A DNA stretch of 12,551 nt from Bacteroidales bacterium UBA4353. Lineage in GTDB: Bacteria > Bacteroidota > Bacteroidia > Bacteroidales > Paludibacteraceae. The DNA lies in NCBI GenBank assembly GCA_002394025.1, contig DGSV01000055.1, forward strand, positions 12,979 through 25,529, given 5' to 3'. The number at the start of each line of letters is the position of its first letter. The stretch's first letter is position 1. Of this stretch, positions 1-5,945 are shown in pieces. The position numbers and the translations under genes were made by a program. Under the pieces are notes generated by a model, which made no database searches, was not told where the DNA came from, and saw nothing but the letters and a program-made list of their open reading frames with translations.

Positions 1-43
1 ATTCCGGTTCTGAAGGTCGTGGGTTTGAATCCCACCGGGGTCA
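1..43 (+). tRNA. tRNA-Arg (CCG anticodon), 3' part only
   Basis: This is the 3' part of a tRNA cut by the left edge of the window. Visible are the anticodon loop TTCCGGT (2-8, anticodon CCG at 4-6 after U33), the 3' strand of the anticodon stem TCTGA (9-13), a 5-nt variable loop AGGTC (14-18), and a T-arm with perfect stem GTGGG/CCCAC (19-23 and 31-35) around loop TTTGAAT. The acceptor 3' strand CGGGGTC (36-42) and discriminator A43 follow. No CCA is encoded (next bases are CAG), as is common in Bacteroidota. The 5' half is outside the window, so the acceptor and D-arm cannot be checked. Confidence 0.9.
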
Positions 44-48
44 CAGCA

Positions 49-78
49 TTGACTATTTGACAATTGACTATTAGACAA
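49..78. repeat. 15-bp tandem duplication after the tRNA
   Basis: Two adjacent 15-bp copies, TTGACTATTTGACAA (49-63) and TTGACTATTAGACAA (64-78), differ at one position. They fill most of the spacer between the tRNA and the ABC ATPase gene. No convincing Bacteroidota -33/-7 pair is visible in this spacer, so it is not clear whether the ATPase gene has its own promoter or is read through from the tRNA. Confidence 0.85.
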
Positions 79-118
79 ATTTTTTGTTCATTTGTGCTTT
101 GTTTCATATAATTAATAT

Positions 119-883
119 ATGATTTCTGTTCGTAATCTGACAAAAAGTTTTGACGGAACGACGGTGTTACATAACATCGACGTGGATTTTCGTGATGGTG
201 AAACGAACATGATTATCGGTCGTAGCGGTTCAGGAAAAACGGTGTTGATGAAAAGCGTGATAGGACTGCATCGTATCGACGAAGGGCGCATAGAATATGA
301 TGGTCGAAACCTGCCAGATATGACTATGGGAGAGATACGTATGTTGCGTCGTGAGGTGGGTATGCTTTTCCAAGGAGCGGCATTGTTCGATAGTATGTCG
401 GTGCTTGAAAATGTTATGTATCCGCTTGAGATGTTCTCGTCAATGACCGTCAAGGAGATGGAAGAACGCGCTAAATTCTGCCTGCAACGTGTTGATTTAC
501 AACAGCGAGCATACAATCTTGCTCCCAGTGAGATATCAGGCGGTATGCAGAAACGTACGGCTATAGCAAGAGCCATAGCGCTAAATCCTAAATACCTCTT
601 TTGTGATGAACCTAACTCTGGACTCGACCCCGAAACATCACTTATTATTGACAGACTGATACATGATATTACCGCCGAGTTCAATATCGTAACGATTGTC
701 AATAGTCATGACATGAATTCGATAATGGAGATAGGCGACCATATCCTGTTCATTGATAAAGGTTATAAGGGCTGGGAAGGTACCAAAGATACTATCTTCA
801 CAGCCGACAACGAGGCTCTTAATAACCTGGTCTTCGCTTCCAATCTCTATAAGAAAGTCAAAGAAGCTATGACTAAAGGGTAG
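119..883 (+). CDS. MlaF-like ABC transporter ATP-binding protein
   Basis: This is the cytoplasmic ATPase subunit of a probable MlaFE(D)-type importer/exporter that moves phospholipids between the membranes of the envelope. The 254-aa length is normal for a single ABC domain. Walker A is GRSGSGKT (residues 34-41). The Q-loop region MLFQGAALFDSMSVLENV, the signature EISGGMQKR, Walker B YLFCDEP with D-loop NSGLDP, and an H-loop histidine in NSHDMNS follow in order. The Q-loop context and the GGMxKR form of the signature are typical of the MlaF/Ttg2A family rather than sugar or peptide importers. The ATG lies in AT-rich sequence without a Shine-Dalgarno. An MlaE permease and an MCE (MlaD) protein are normally adjacent, but neither lies downstream and a tRNA lies directly upstream. 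The partner may be elsewhere or beyond the left edge. The family call is firm; the exact substrate is inferred. Confidence 0.88.
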   Translation: MISVRNLTKSFDGTTVLHNIDVDFRDGETNMIIGRSGSGKTVLMKSVIGLHRIDEGRIEYDGRNLPDMTMGEIRMLRREVGMLFQGAALFDSMSVLENVMYPLEMFSSMTVKEMEERAKFCLQRVDLQQRAYNLAPSEISGGMQKRTAIARAIALNPKYLFCDEPNSGLDPETSLIIDRLIHDITAEFNIVTIVNSHDMNSIMEIGDHILFIDKGYKGWEGTKDTIFTADNEALNNLVFASNLYKKVKEAMTKG

Positions 884-917
884 TGATTTAGTATTTTGTT
901 ACGCTGCGCTGTTGTTG

Positions 918-969
918 GAACAAGGTATAACTTGTTCTCGTTGGCAAACAATATCGAATACTTCGAATA
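918..969. other. Spacer hairpin plus 9-bp-period repeat
   Basis: Between the ATPase and protease genes is a perfect 7-bp inverted repeat, GAACAAG / CTTGTTC (918-924 and 931-937), around a 6-nt loop. It has no T-run behind it, so it is not a standard intrinsic terminator, though it could be a weak terminator or an RNA processing site. Just downstream, TCGAATA occurs twice (954-960 and 963-969) with a 9-bp period. I see no good TTTG...TAnnTTTG promoter for the protease; AAATTTTG at 977-984 is a near match to the -7 box but has no -33 partner. Confidence 0.5.
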
Positions 970-993
970 AACTGTGAAATTTTGTATATTGAT

Positions 994-3177
994 ATGAAGA
1001 GATTGTTTTTTACCCTAATCTTAACTGCTGTTTTTGTTCTTAATTTATCAGCTGTTCCCGCCAAACGTCAGCAAGTACCTGTTACTCTCGCTACGGGAGA
1101 GCAGATTGTCGCTACTTGTGTCGGTGATGAATTCTACCGCTGTTTAGTCACTGATGAAGGCAAAGTGCTTCGCGGCAATGGCGACGGCACTTTTAGTATT
1201 TCGCAAGAAAATGAACGTCAACTCCGTGCTCGTGCCATGCAGACGCAACCTCGGGCACGGCGCAAAACGATAGGAGTGCCTAAGGCACTGCCCAAAGTAC
1301 TTGTGGTGCTTGTTAACTTTACCGACCAGTCATGGAACCGCACCTATGTCACCAAAGCCAGAGACCAGCTAAACCTTGAAGGCTATAACTATGGCGATAA
1401 TATAGGCAGTGTGCGCGACTATTTCCGCGATGCCAGTAATGGTCAGTATGAGCCGCAATTCGATGTTTACGGGCCTATGACATTAGCTCATAATATGGCG
1501 TATTATGGTGATAACGATGATGCCAACACACCAACCATGGTTCTTGAGGCCGCGCAGTTTGTCTATGACCAGGGTGTTGACCTGAGTCAGTATGATAGTG
1601 ACGGCGATGGCGCCGTTGACTTTTTCGCCCTCTGGTATGCCGGATTTAGCGAGGCTGAAGACGACGGCGATTATGACCTCTGGGGCAATTGGCAGGCAGA
1701 ACACCCATATCTCACGTGGCCACACCAATGGGAACTATCCGATAGAACATCGGGAGTTACAACATCACAACGAACCTTTGGCAATACAATGATAGACAGC
1801 TATTTTGTGTTCTCTGAACTTGCCGGAAGCATTAATAGTTCCAGCTCTTTCAGTGGCATAGGAACTTTCTGCCACGAGTTCAGCCATGCGCTCGGACTGC
1901 CTGATCTCTACTGCACATCGGAATATGTTTCCAACTCTGCTACCATGCGCGACTGGGATATCATGGACTATGGTCCCTATAACGGCAATGGCTGCGTTCC
2001 GCCAACATATTCCGCCTACGAACGTTATTTCATGGGGTGGATGACTCCAACGGTGCTCAATAGCGCCTCCAATGACACGCTCAGACATATCCTCACAGCT
2101 AATGAGGCTTACATGGTGTCATCTGATGGAATACTAAAACCGGCACATGCCTCACAAGCCTATTACCTGCTCGAAAACCGCCAAAAAATCAGTTGGGATG
2201 AACCATTAGTCGGAGCAGGACTGATGATAACAAAAATCACCTACAACGACTACACATGGACTGAGAACACCGTCAATAACAATGTCAATAGCATGGGTGT
2301 GGACCTGATTGAGGCGCAGAGCAATAATACCGGCTATTCCAAAGCAACAGACTTATTCCCGACAACAAGCAAGAAATCTTACTCTCCATATAGCAAATAT
2401 CCTATCACGGAAATCACCCGTGTTGAAGACGGGCGTATAGCTTTCAAATTCATGGGAGGTGCCAGTGATACGTCCGTTGACCCCGATCCGTCAACGGGTC
2501 CTGACCCTTCAGGCGAGCCATCAGATGACGAATGCTTTGAAGAATTTTTCTCTAACCCCGATGGGTTAGGAAGTGACAACGGTTTTGAGATAACAAACCT
2601 GTTGGAGGACTTTTGCGATAATTCCGGCTGGACAGGCGAAAAAGTTTTTGCGGTATCATCGCACGACGGGCTGCGCCTCGGTTCATCGAATAATGTCGGC
2701 AGACTTACCACACCGCAACTGGGCATACCATGTGCCGAGATGCTTGTGGCATTCAATTTTGAGAGCTATAATAATGACAATGCCACGGTTAACGTGAGTG
2801 TGAGTGGAGGTGGTGGAATTACTGATATAGAACTCGTTGATGGTGGCAATAGTTACTTCACCATTACCAATGCCACAGAATCCACGCAAGTCACCTTGTC
2901 AACACCAGCCAAACGTAAACGCGTATATATCACATCTTTCGAGGCTTGCTGCATTACAGAAGCCGAAGACATAACAGCACTCGACAATACGCAGCAAGTG
3001 CTTGACGTCATAGTCAAGGAAAACGGCATAGAACTCGGCGATGTGGTGAACGTTAAGTTGTATAATGCGATGGGACAGCTAATGTATCAAGGCTGCGGAC
3101 AGCGTTTCCTGCAACTCCCTAAAGGAGTATATATCCTCAAGTCTGATATTGCGTCACACAAGTTTATCGTTAGATAA
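994..3177 (+). CDS. Secreted M6-family metalloprotease with T9SS-type C-terminal domain
   Basis: Predicted extracellular or surface zinc protease (immune inhibitor A-like M6 family). I start at ATG 994 (MKRLFFTLILTAVFV), which begins a clean signal peptide (about 1-22); the in-frame TTG at 982 only adds four residues. A small N-terminal propeptide-like module (about 25-70) is followed by the catalytic region. This contains a Ca-binding-type loop DSDGDGAVD (201-209), the zinc motif HEFSHALGLPDLY starting at H294, and WDIMDYGPYNG followed by YERYFMGWM, both typical of M6 enzymes. A Pro/Asp/Ser linker (about 490-512) leads to a jelly-roll-like module (about 513-660, EEFFSN...GWTG...GRLTTPQL). 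The last ~55 residues (VKLYNAMGQLMYQG...LPKGVYILKS...KFIVR) are a type A T9SS sorting domain. The active-site motif is intact, so activity is plausible. Substrate is unknown. Confidence 0.9.
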   Translation: MKRLFFTLILTAVFVLNLSAVPAKRQQVPVTLATGEQIVATCVGDEFYRCLVTDEGKVLRGNGDGTFSISQENERQLRARAMQTQPRARRKTIGVPKALPKVLVVLVNFTDQSWNRTYVTKARDQLNLEGYNYGDNIGSVRDYFRDASNGQYEPQFDVYGPMTLAHNMAYYGDNDDANTPTMVLEAAQFVYDQGVDLSQYDSDGDGAVDFFALWYAGFSEAEDDGDYDLWGNWQAEHPYLTWPHQWELSDRTSGVTTSQRTFGNTMIDSYFVFSELAGSINSSSSFSGIGTFCHEFSHALGLPDLYCTSEYVSNSATMRDWDIMDYGPYNGNGCVPPTYSAYERYFMGWMTPTVLNSASNDTLRHILTANEAYMVSSDGILKPAHASQAYYLLENRQKISWDEPLVGAGLMITKITYNDYTWTENTVNNNVNSMGVDLIEAQSNNTGYSKATDLFPTTSKKSYSPYSKYPITEITRVEDGRIAFKFMGGASDTSVDPDPSTGPDPSGEPSDDECFEEFFSNPDGLGSDNGFEITNLLEDFCDNSGWTGEKVFAVSSHDGLRLGSSNNVGRLTTPQLGIPCAEMLVAFNFESYNNDNATVNVSVSGGGGITDIELVDGGNSYFTITNATESTQVTLSTPAKRKRVYITSFEACCITEAEDITALDNTQQVLDVIVKENGIELGDVVNVKLYNAMGQLMYQGCGQRFLQLPKGVYILKSDIASHKFIVR

Positions 3178-3203
3178 AGTCAGAACCTAAAAGCCTCCTG
3201 TAA

Positions 3204-3227
3204 ATCGATAAATCGAAATATCGAAAA
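3204..3227. repeat. 8-bp-period ATCGA tandem repeat
   Basis: ATCGA recurs at 3204, 3212 and 3220 (units ATCGATAA, ATCGAAAT, ATCGAAAA) in the 59-bp spacer before the ExoIII gene. It runs into a short A-tract just upstream of the start codon. No terminator or consensus promoter is visible, so the protease and ExoIII genes may be co-transcribed. Confidence 0.75.
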
Positions 3228-3236
3228 AAACATTAT

Positions 3237-4001
3237 ATGAAAATCATCTCCTACAATGTTAATGGCATTCGTGCCGCGGAAAGCAAAGGTCTCAGTGATT
3301 GGCTTTACCACGAACGTCCCGATGTTCTTTGCATTCAGGAAACAAAAGTACAGCCTGATCAGTTAGACCTAACGCCTTTTACCGACCTTGGTTACCACGT
3401 CAATATGTATAGCGCGGTGCGCAAAGGTTATAGTGGCGTTGCTATAATGAGTCTGCATGAGCCTGACGCCGTTGTGGAAGGTACCGGTTTTGAGCGTTTT
3501 GACGAAGAAGGGCGTGTGCTGCGTTGCGATTTTGGCGATATATCGGTGATGAGTGTTTATGTGCCGTCAGGCTCTTCAGGAGACGAAAGGCAAGAATTCA
3601 AAATGGATTTTCTGTTGCATTTCCTGCCTTTTATCAAACGGCTGCGCAAAGAACGACCTAACCTCATTGTCTGCGGTGATTTCAATATATGCCACAAACC
3701 CATTGATATTAACCACCCCGAGCGTCAAGTTGGTGTGTCAGGTTTTCTGCCGGAAGAACGCGAGTGGATGGACCTCTTTGAAAGTACGGGAATGATTGAT
3801 ACATTCCGTGTCTTCTGTCAAGATAAAGACCGATATTCATGGTGGAGTTACCGTGGGGGAGCGCGTTTCCGCAATGCGGGTTGGCGCATTGACTACCTAT
3901 GGGCTACAGAAACGTTGCGCGACAAGTTGAAGGCTGGCGACATATTGAGTAAAGTAGTTCATTCAGACCATTGCCCTGTCACCCTCACACTTGATTTGTA
4001 A
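3237..4001 (+). CDS. xthA: Exodeoxyribonuclease III / AP endonuclease (XthA type)
   Basis: Cytoplasmic base-excision-repair nuclease that cleaves DNA 5' of abasic sites and removes 3' blocking groups (exonuclease-endonuclease-phosphatase fold). At 254 aa it has the usual length. All signature positions are present: N7 in YNVNGIRA, the Mg-binding E35 in QETK, YVPSG in the middle, D148 and N150 in CGDFNICH, D219 in GWRIDYLW, and the C-terminal D244-H245 pair in SDHCPV. Nothing is truncated. The ATG has an A-rich upstream region and no Shine-Dalgarno. It sits 59 bp behind the protease gene on the same strand, with no functional link implied. The family is certain; the exo versus AP-endo balance cannot be read from sequence. 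Confidence 0.94.
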   Translation: MKIISYNVNGIRAAESKGLSDWLYHERPDVLCIQETKVQPDQLDLTPFTDLGYHVNMYSAVRKGYSGVAIMSLHEPDAVVEGTGFERFDEEGRVLRCDFGDISVMSVYVPSGSSGDERQEFKMDFLLHFLPFIKRLRKERPNLIVCGDFNICHKPIDINHPERQVGVSGFLPEEREWMDLFESTGMIDTFRVFCQDKDRYSWWSYRGGARFRNAGWRIDYLWATETLRDKLKAGDILSKVVHSDHCPVTLTLDL

Positions 4002-4006
4002 GATTC

Positions 4007-4024
4007 CGATTGCTACGATTGCTT
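4007..4024. repeat. 9-bp tandem duplication
   Basis: CGATTGCTA (4007-4015) is followed directly by CGATTGCTT (4016-4024), starting 6 bp after the ExoIII stop codon. It is a simple two-copy tandem with one mismatch. No stem-loop plus T-run terminator is visible here. Confidence 0.75.
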
Positions 4025-4045
4025 TGATAAGAAAACAGATAATTC

Positions 4046-4076
4046 TTTGCATAATCAAAAAATATTCGTAACTTTG
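4046..4076 (+). promoter_or_regulatory. Bacteroidota-type promoter for first small GDIP gene
   Basis: A -33 box TTTG (4046-4049) and a -7 box TAACTTTG (4069-4076, consensus TAnnTTTG) are separated by 19 bp, within the spacing known for the primary sigma factor of Bacteroides. Transcription should begin at about 4081-4085, giving a leader of about 80 nt. The -7 region ATTCGTAACTTTGCA is nearly identical to that of the second small gene. Confidence 0.85.
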
Positions 4077-4086
4077 CACTCTCAAA

Positions 4087-4148
4087 GTTGTGTTTAGACG
4101 GTATTAGAAGTTCTTAAATTAATGGTATTACTCTGCTGGTGAAGCAGA
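4087..4148 (+). promoter_or_regulatory. 5' leader with GGTATTA / AGTTCTTA blocks and hairpin
   Basis: The untranslated leader holds GTTGTGTTTA (4087-4096), GGTATTA (4100-4106), AGTTCTTA (4109-4116), a second GGTATTA (4124-4130) and a 6-bp hairpin TCTGCT/AGCAGA (4132-4148) with loop GGTGA. The hairpin ends 14 nt before ATG 4163. The blocks and the pre-start hairpin recur in the leader at 5006-5087. The function is unknown; translational control or an operator are both possible. Confidence 0.55.
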
Positions 4149-4162
4149 TAAGATTGTTCATA

Positions 4163-4870
4163 ATGAGATATTTTCTTCATTTATTTTCCATTGCATTGTG
4201 CTTCATCGCACTCATGCCTATGAGCGTGCGTGCCGTGTCGTATAATGCTATATCTGCAAATAACTCGTTTAATACCAATCTGGTAGTACCTATGCAGAGT
4301 AGTAAGACCGTAGATGGTATGTTTCGGCATAACTCTTCACGTCGCTGCTACACTATAAAAAAGAACACTTCCGGTGCTAAACCTTGGGAAGTGTTCGGAA
4401 CTACAGGCAAGAATACAAATTTCTATGGAGGTGCTGCTATGGGCTCTGCGACAGCGAATAAGTATGTCGTGACATCCGTCGCCGGTGGTCAGTCTGCGGC
4501 AACGAATTTCAGCATTCCCGTTGTGGCATCACGTCGCACGAGCAAGCGCAATATCACGCCTTTCAGCAGCACGATGTCATCTGCGACAACAAGGATGAAT
4601 GTATATGTTGCAGGGCAAAGTATAGAAGATGGCAATGGAAATTATTATGATGAAGATGCGGAAGATTGGTTGCCAATCCCCGGTACCGGTGGGCAGCCTG
4701 CTATTGGCGATACGAAAGACGAAGGCGGTAAGACATACGTTTGGAATGGTTCAGAATGGGTTTTTGTTAGCGAAGTCGATACAGTGCCCATAGGCGACAT
4801 ACCATATTTTTTCATGCTGCTTATGGCATTGACATATATGCTGATAGCCATTCGTCCCCGCTTCATATAG
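4163..4870 (+). CDS. Small exported protein with C-terminal VPIGDIP-transmembrane anchor
   Basis: No enzyme family recognised. From ATG 4163 it is 235 aa; an in-frame GTG at 4139 would add 8 residues but lies in the leader hairpin loop. A signal peptide (about 1-25, MRYFLHLFSIALCFIALMPM...) leads to a Ser/Thr/Asn-rich, low-complexity ectodomain with VVPMQSSKTVDGMF, NFSIPVVASRR and FSSTMSSATTR stretches. An acidic segment (DGNGNYYDEDAEDW) and KTYVWNGSEWV follow. The C-terminus is VPIGDIP (208-214), one hydrophobic helix (about 215-230) and a short basic tail RPRFI. That tripartite layout resembles the CTERM-type sorting signals known in Bacteroidota (motif, helix, positive tail), but this exact motif is not one I can name. 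It shares the motif and scattered ectodomain blocks with the protein at 5097, so the two are probably paralogs. Likely inner-membrane anchored, at least transiently, with the bulk in the periplasm. Confidence 0.85.
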   Translation: MRYFLHLFSIALCFIALMPMSVRAVSYNAISANNSFNTNLVVPMQSSKTVDGMFRHNSSRRCYTIKKNTSGAKPWEVFGTTGKNTNFYGGAAMGSATANKYVVTSVAGGQSAATNFSIPVVASRRTSKRNITPFSSTMSSATTRMNVYVAGQSIEDGNGNYYDEDAEDWLPIPGTGGQPAIGDTKDEGGKTYVWNGSEWVFVSEVDTVPIGDIPYFFMLLMALTYMLIAIRPRFI

Positions 4871-4882
4871 CGGGATTTTTTT
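4857..4882 (+). terminator. Rho-independent terminator overlapping the stop codon
   Basis: Perfect 6-bp stem CCCGCT / AGCGGG (4857-4862 and 4869-4874) with a 6-nt loop, followed by A and seven Ts (4876-4882). The stem includes the last codons and the TAG stop of the small protein gene, so coding and termination signals are fused. It separates this gene from the next unit, which has its own promoter. Confidence 0.9.
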
Positions 4883-4899
4883 GTATTATAATGAGAATG

Positions 4900-4935
4900 T
4901 GTGCTATTTATATATAATGTGCTATTTATATATAA
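4900..4935. repeat. Exact 18-bp tandem duplication
   Basis: TGTGCTATTTATATATAA occurs twice back to back without mismatch (4900-4917 and 4918-4935), between the terminator and the next promoter. The perfect identity suggests a recent slippage or duplication event, or an AT-rich element upstream of the promoter. Confidence 0.9.
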
Positions 4936-4958
4936 AAAGATAAAACATTGTAATATTT

Positions 4959-4990
4959 TTTGCTCATTAAAAAAATAATTCGTAATTTTG
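4959..4990 (+). promoter_or_regulatory. Bacteroidota-type promoter for second small GDIP gene
   Basis: TTTG (4959-4962) and TAATTTTG (4983-4990, consensus TAnnTTTG) are spaced by 20 bp. The surrounding AATTCGTAATTTTGCA matches the upstream promoter's ATTCGTAACTTTGCA almost base for base, including positions outside the two boxes. A start near 4995-4999 would give a leader of about 100 nt. No other promoter is visible up to the 821-aa gene, so it may drive all three following genes. Confidence 0.87.
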
Positions 4991-5005
4991 CAGTTGATTA
5001 AATAG

Positions 5006-5087
5006 GTTGTTTTTAAGCAAATCAGCCCTTTAAGTATTATTTTGGTATTAAGTTCTTAGTTTTAGTGGGAGTAGAGAAGTATTCCCA
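5006..5087 (+). promoter_or_regulatory. 5' leader paralogous to 4087-4148, with 8-bp pre-start hairpin
   Basis: The leader contains GTTGTTTTTA (5006-5015), AGTATTA (5033-5039), GGTATTA (5044-5050) with AGTTCTTA (5051-5058), and an 8-bp hairpin TGGGAGTA / TATTCCCA (5066-5073 and 5080-5087, one G-U pair) with loop GAGAAG. The hairpin ends 9 nt before the ATG, where it could affect ribosome loading. The order of elements matches the upstream leader, with about 25 extra bases in the middle. Confidence 0.58.
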
Positions 5088-5096
5088 AACAGGTAT

Positions 5097-5810
5097 ATGA
5101 AAAAGATTATTAGAGGTTTAACGGTGTTGCTGTCGTTATGTGTATTTCATGATGTCTTTTGCGCCGGTTATAAAAACGAGGTAGCAGTGCCGTTCAGTAC
5201 TCAGCGCACGGGCGGGCATTTTTCAGCCAACCCCATACGCTATGGTGGCAGTCAATCCGGTGTGTCTCATGGTGTCTATGTACCCATGACGCCTAAGTAT
5301 AACTATACGCCTATTTCCGAGCGTAAGACATTTACCGGAGGTGGCAATTTTATCCCGGTAATAAGTGCCGGCAGTGGTGTCAATAGCGGTCGCAATGGTG
5401 CTTTCTCGGGGCGCAGAATGGTAGGTAGCACGTCAAATGCGCAATATAGCAATCTCTCGTTTTCTAGCGTGCGTCTCAAGCAGCATACACAGAAACGTGA
5501 ACAAACATCTGTCAAAGAGCCATTTGCCACGGATATTTCGATAAGGATGAATTCTAACGTAAATCCGATATACGATCAATGGCTTGAATTGTTCAAAAAT
5601 AAAATTGGACGAGAACCTAATAATTTACAGGAACTTGAAGCATTTATAAGATGGATGAGCGGTGATGGTGTTTTTGACCCAACCCCCGTTGGCGATATTC
5701 CGTGGCTGATATTGCTTTTCTTGCTTGTGGGATACGTAGTCAGTGGCTATTATGCAGGGACGCGCCGCGGAGTAACCACCGCAAAAGCCTCCGACCAATT
5801 AGCAGACTAG
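5097..5810 (+). CDS. Small exported protein with C-terminal TPVGDIP-transmembrane anchor
   Basis: No known family recognised; 237 aa. A signal peptide (MKKIIRGLTVLLSLCVFHDVFCA, about 1-23) precedes a Gly/Ser/Asn-rich basic ectodomain (VAVPFSTQRTGGHFS, GGGNFIPVISAGSG, GRNGAFSGRRM). A short predicted helical segment follows (about 160-190, DQWLELFKNKIGREPNNLQE). The C-terminus has TPVGDIP (196-202), one hydrophobic helix (about 203-219) and a longer tail with TRR (222-224) ending in SDQLAD. It looks like a diverged paralog of the protein at 4163: same architecture, same P-[IV]-G-D-I-P motif, VP-[MF] and NF-IPV blocks in the same order, and a related promoter and leader. No terminator follows, so it is probably the first gene of an operon with the two giant secreted proteins. 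The 3' end is duplicated just downstream in decayed form. Confidence 0.86.
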   Translation: MKKIIRGLTVLLSLCVFHDVFCAGYKNEVAVPFSTQRTGGHFSANPIRYGGSQSGVSHGVYVPMTPKYNYTPISERKTFTGGGNFIPVISAGSGVNSGRNGAFSGRRMVGSTSNAQYSNLSFSSVRLKQHTQKREQTSVKEPFATDISIRMNSNVNPIYDQWLELFKNKIGREPNNLQELEAFIRWMSGDGVFDPTPVGDIPWLILLFLLVGYVVSGYYAGTRRGVTTAKASDQLAD

Positions 5811-5837
5811 CCAACTGGCAAATCTAGTAAAATTTAC

Positions 5838-5899
5838 GGACACGTCGTGGCGTGGCCACCGAAAAAAAAACTAGCCGACCAGTAAACTGGAAAATCCAG
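5838..5899 (+). pseudogene. Decayed copy of the small gene's 3' end
   Basis: This segment resembles 5758-5827, the 3' end of the preceding gene plus its first noncoding bases. Over 24 bp from GGA at 5758 and at 5838, 18 match, and five of the six mismatches fall on third codon positions, so both copies encode T-R-R-G-V-[TA]-T. A run of nine As (5862-5870) follows; with eight As the frame would continue to K-L-A-D-Q and a TAA at 5883-5885, echoing the SDQLAD end of the intact gene. Further on, ACTAGCCAACTGGCAAATCTAG-like sequence is also shared (17 of 22). No start, signal peptide or GDIP motif is present. I read this as a remnant of a lost paralog; a divergent 80-bp tandem duplication is the alternative. 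Confidence 0.6.
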
Positions 5900-5945
5900 C
5901 TCAATAAAAAAAATCTCCATCTTACCGTAGATAAAAACCAAAACT

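Noticed and set aside
1..78. Integration (att) site at the tRNA 3' end marking a genomic island
   Set aside because: No integrase gene is present and I found no second copy of the tRNA 3' end in the window.
103..116. TATAAT-like sequence before the ABC gene as a sigma70 promoter
   Set aside because: Bacteroidota use a different -7/-33 pattern, and no TTGACA-type box lies at the right distance. AT-richness explains it.
112..702. A 196-aa open frame on the minus strand opposite the ABC ATPase gene
   Set aside because: It lies wholly antisense to a gene with complete ABC motifs and has no recognisable domain or signal; it is a coding shadow.
982..993. TTG start for the M6 protease, adding four residues
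   Set aside because: ATG at 994 opens a normal signal peptide (MKRLFF...), and the neighbours use ATG.
4139..4162. GTG start for the first small GDIP protein
   Set aside because: The GTG sits in the loop of the leader hairpin, and ATG 4163 gives a compact signal peptide. It stays possible, so the start is not certain.
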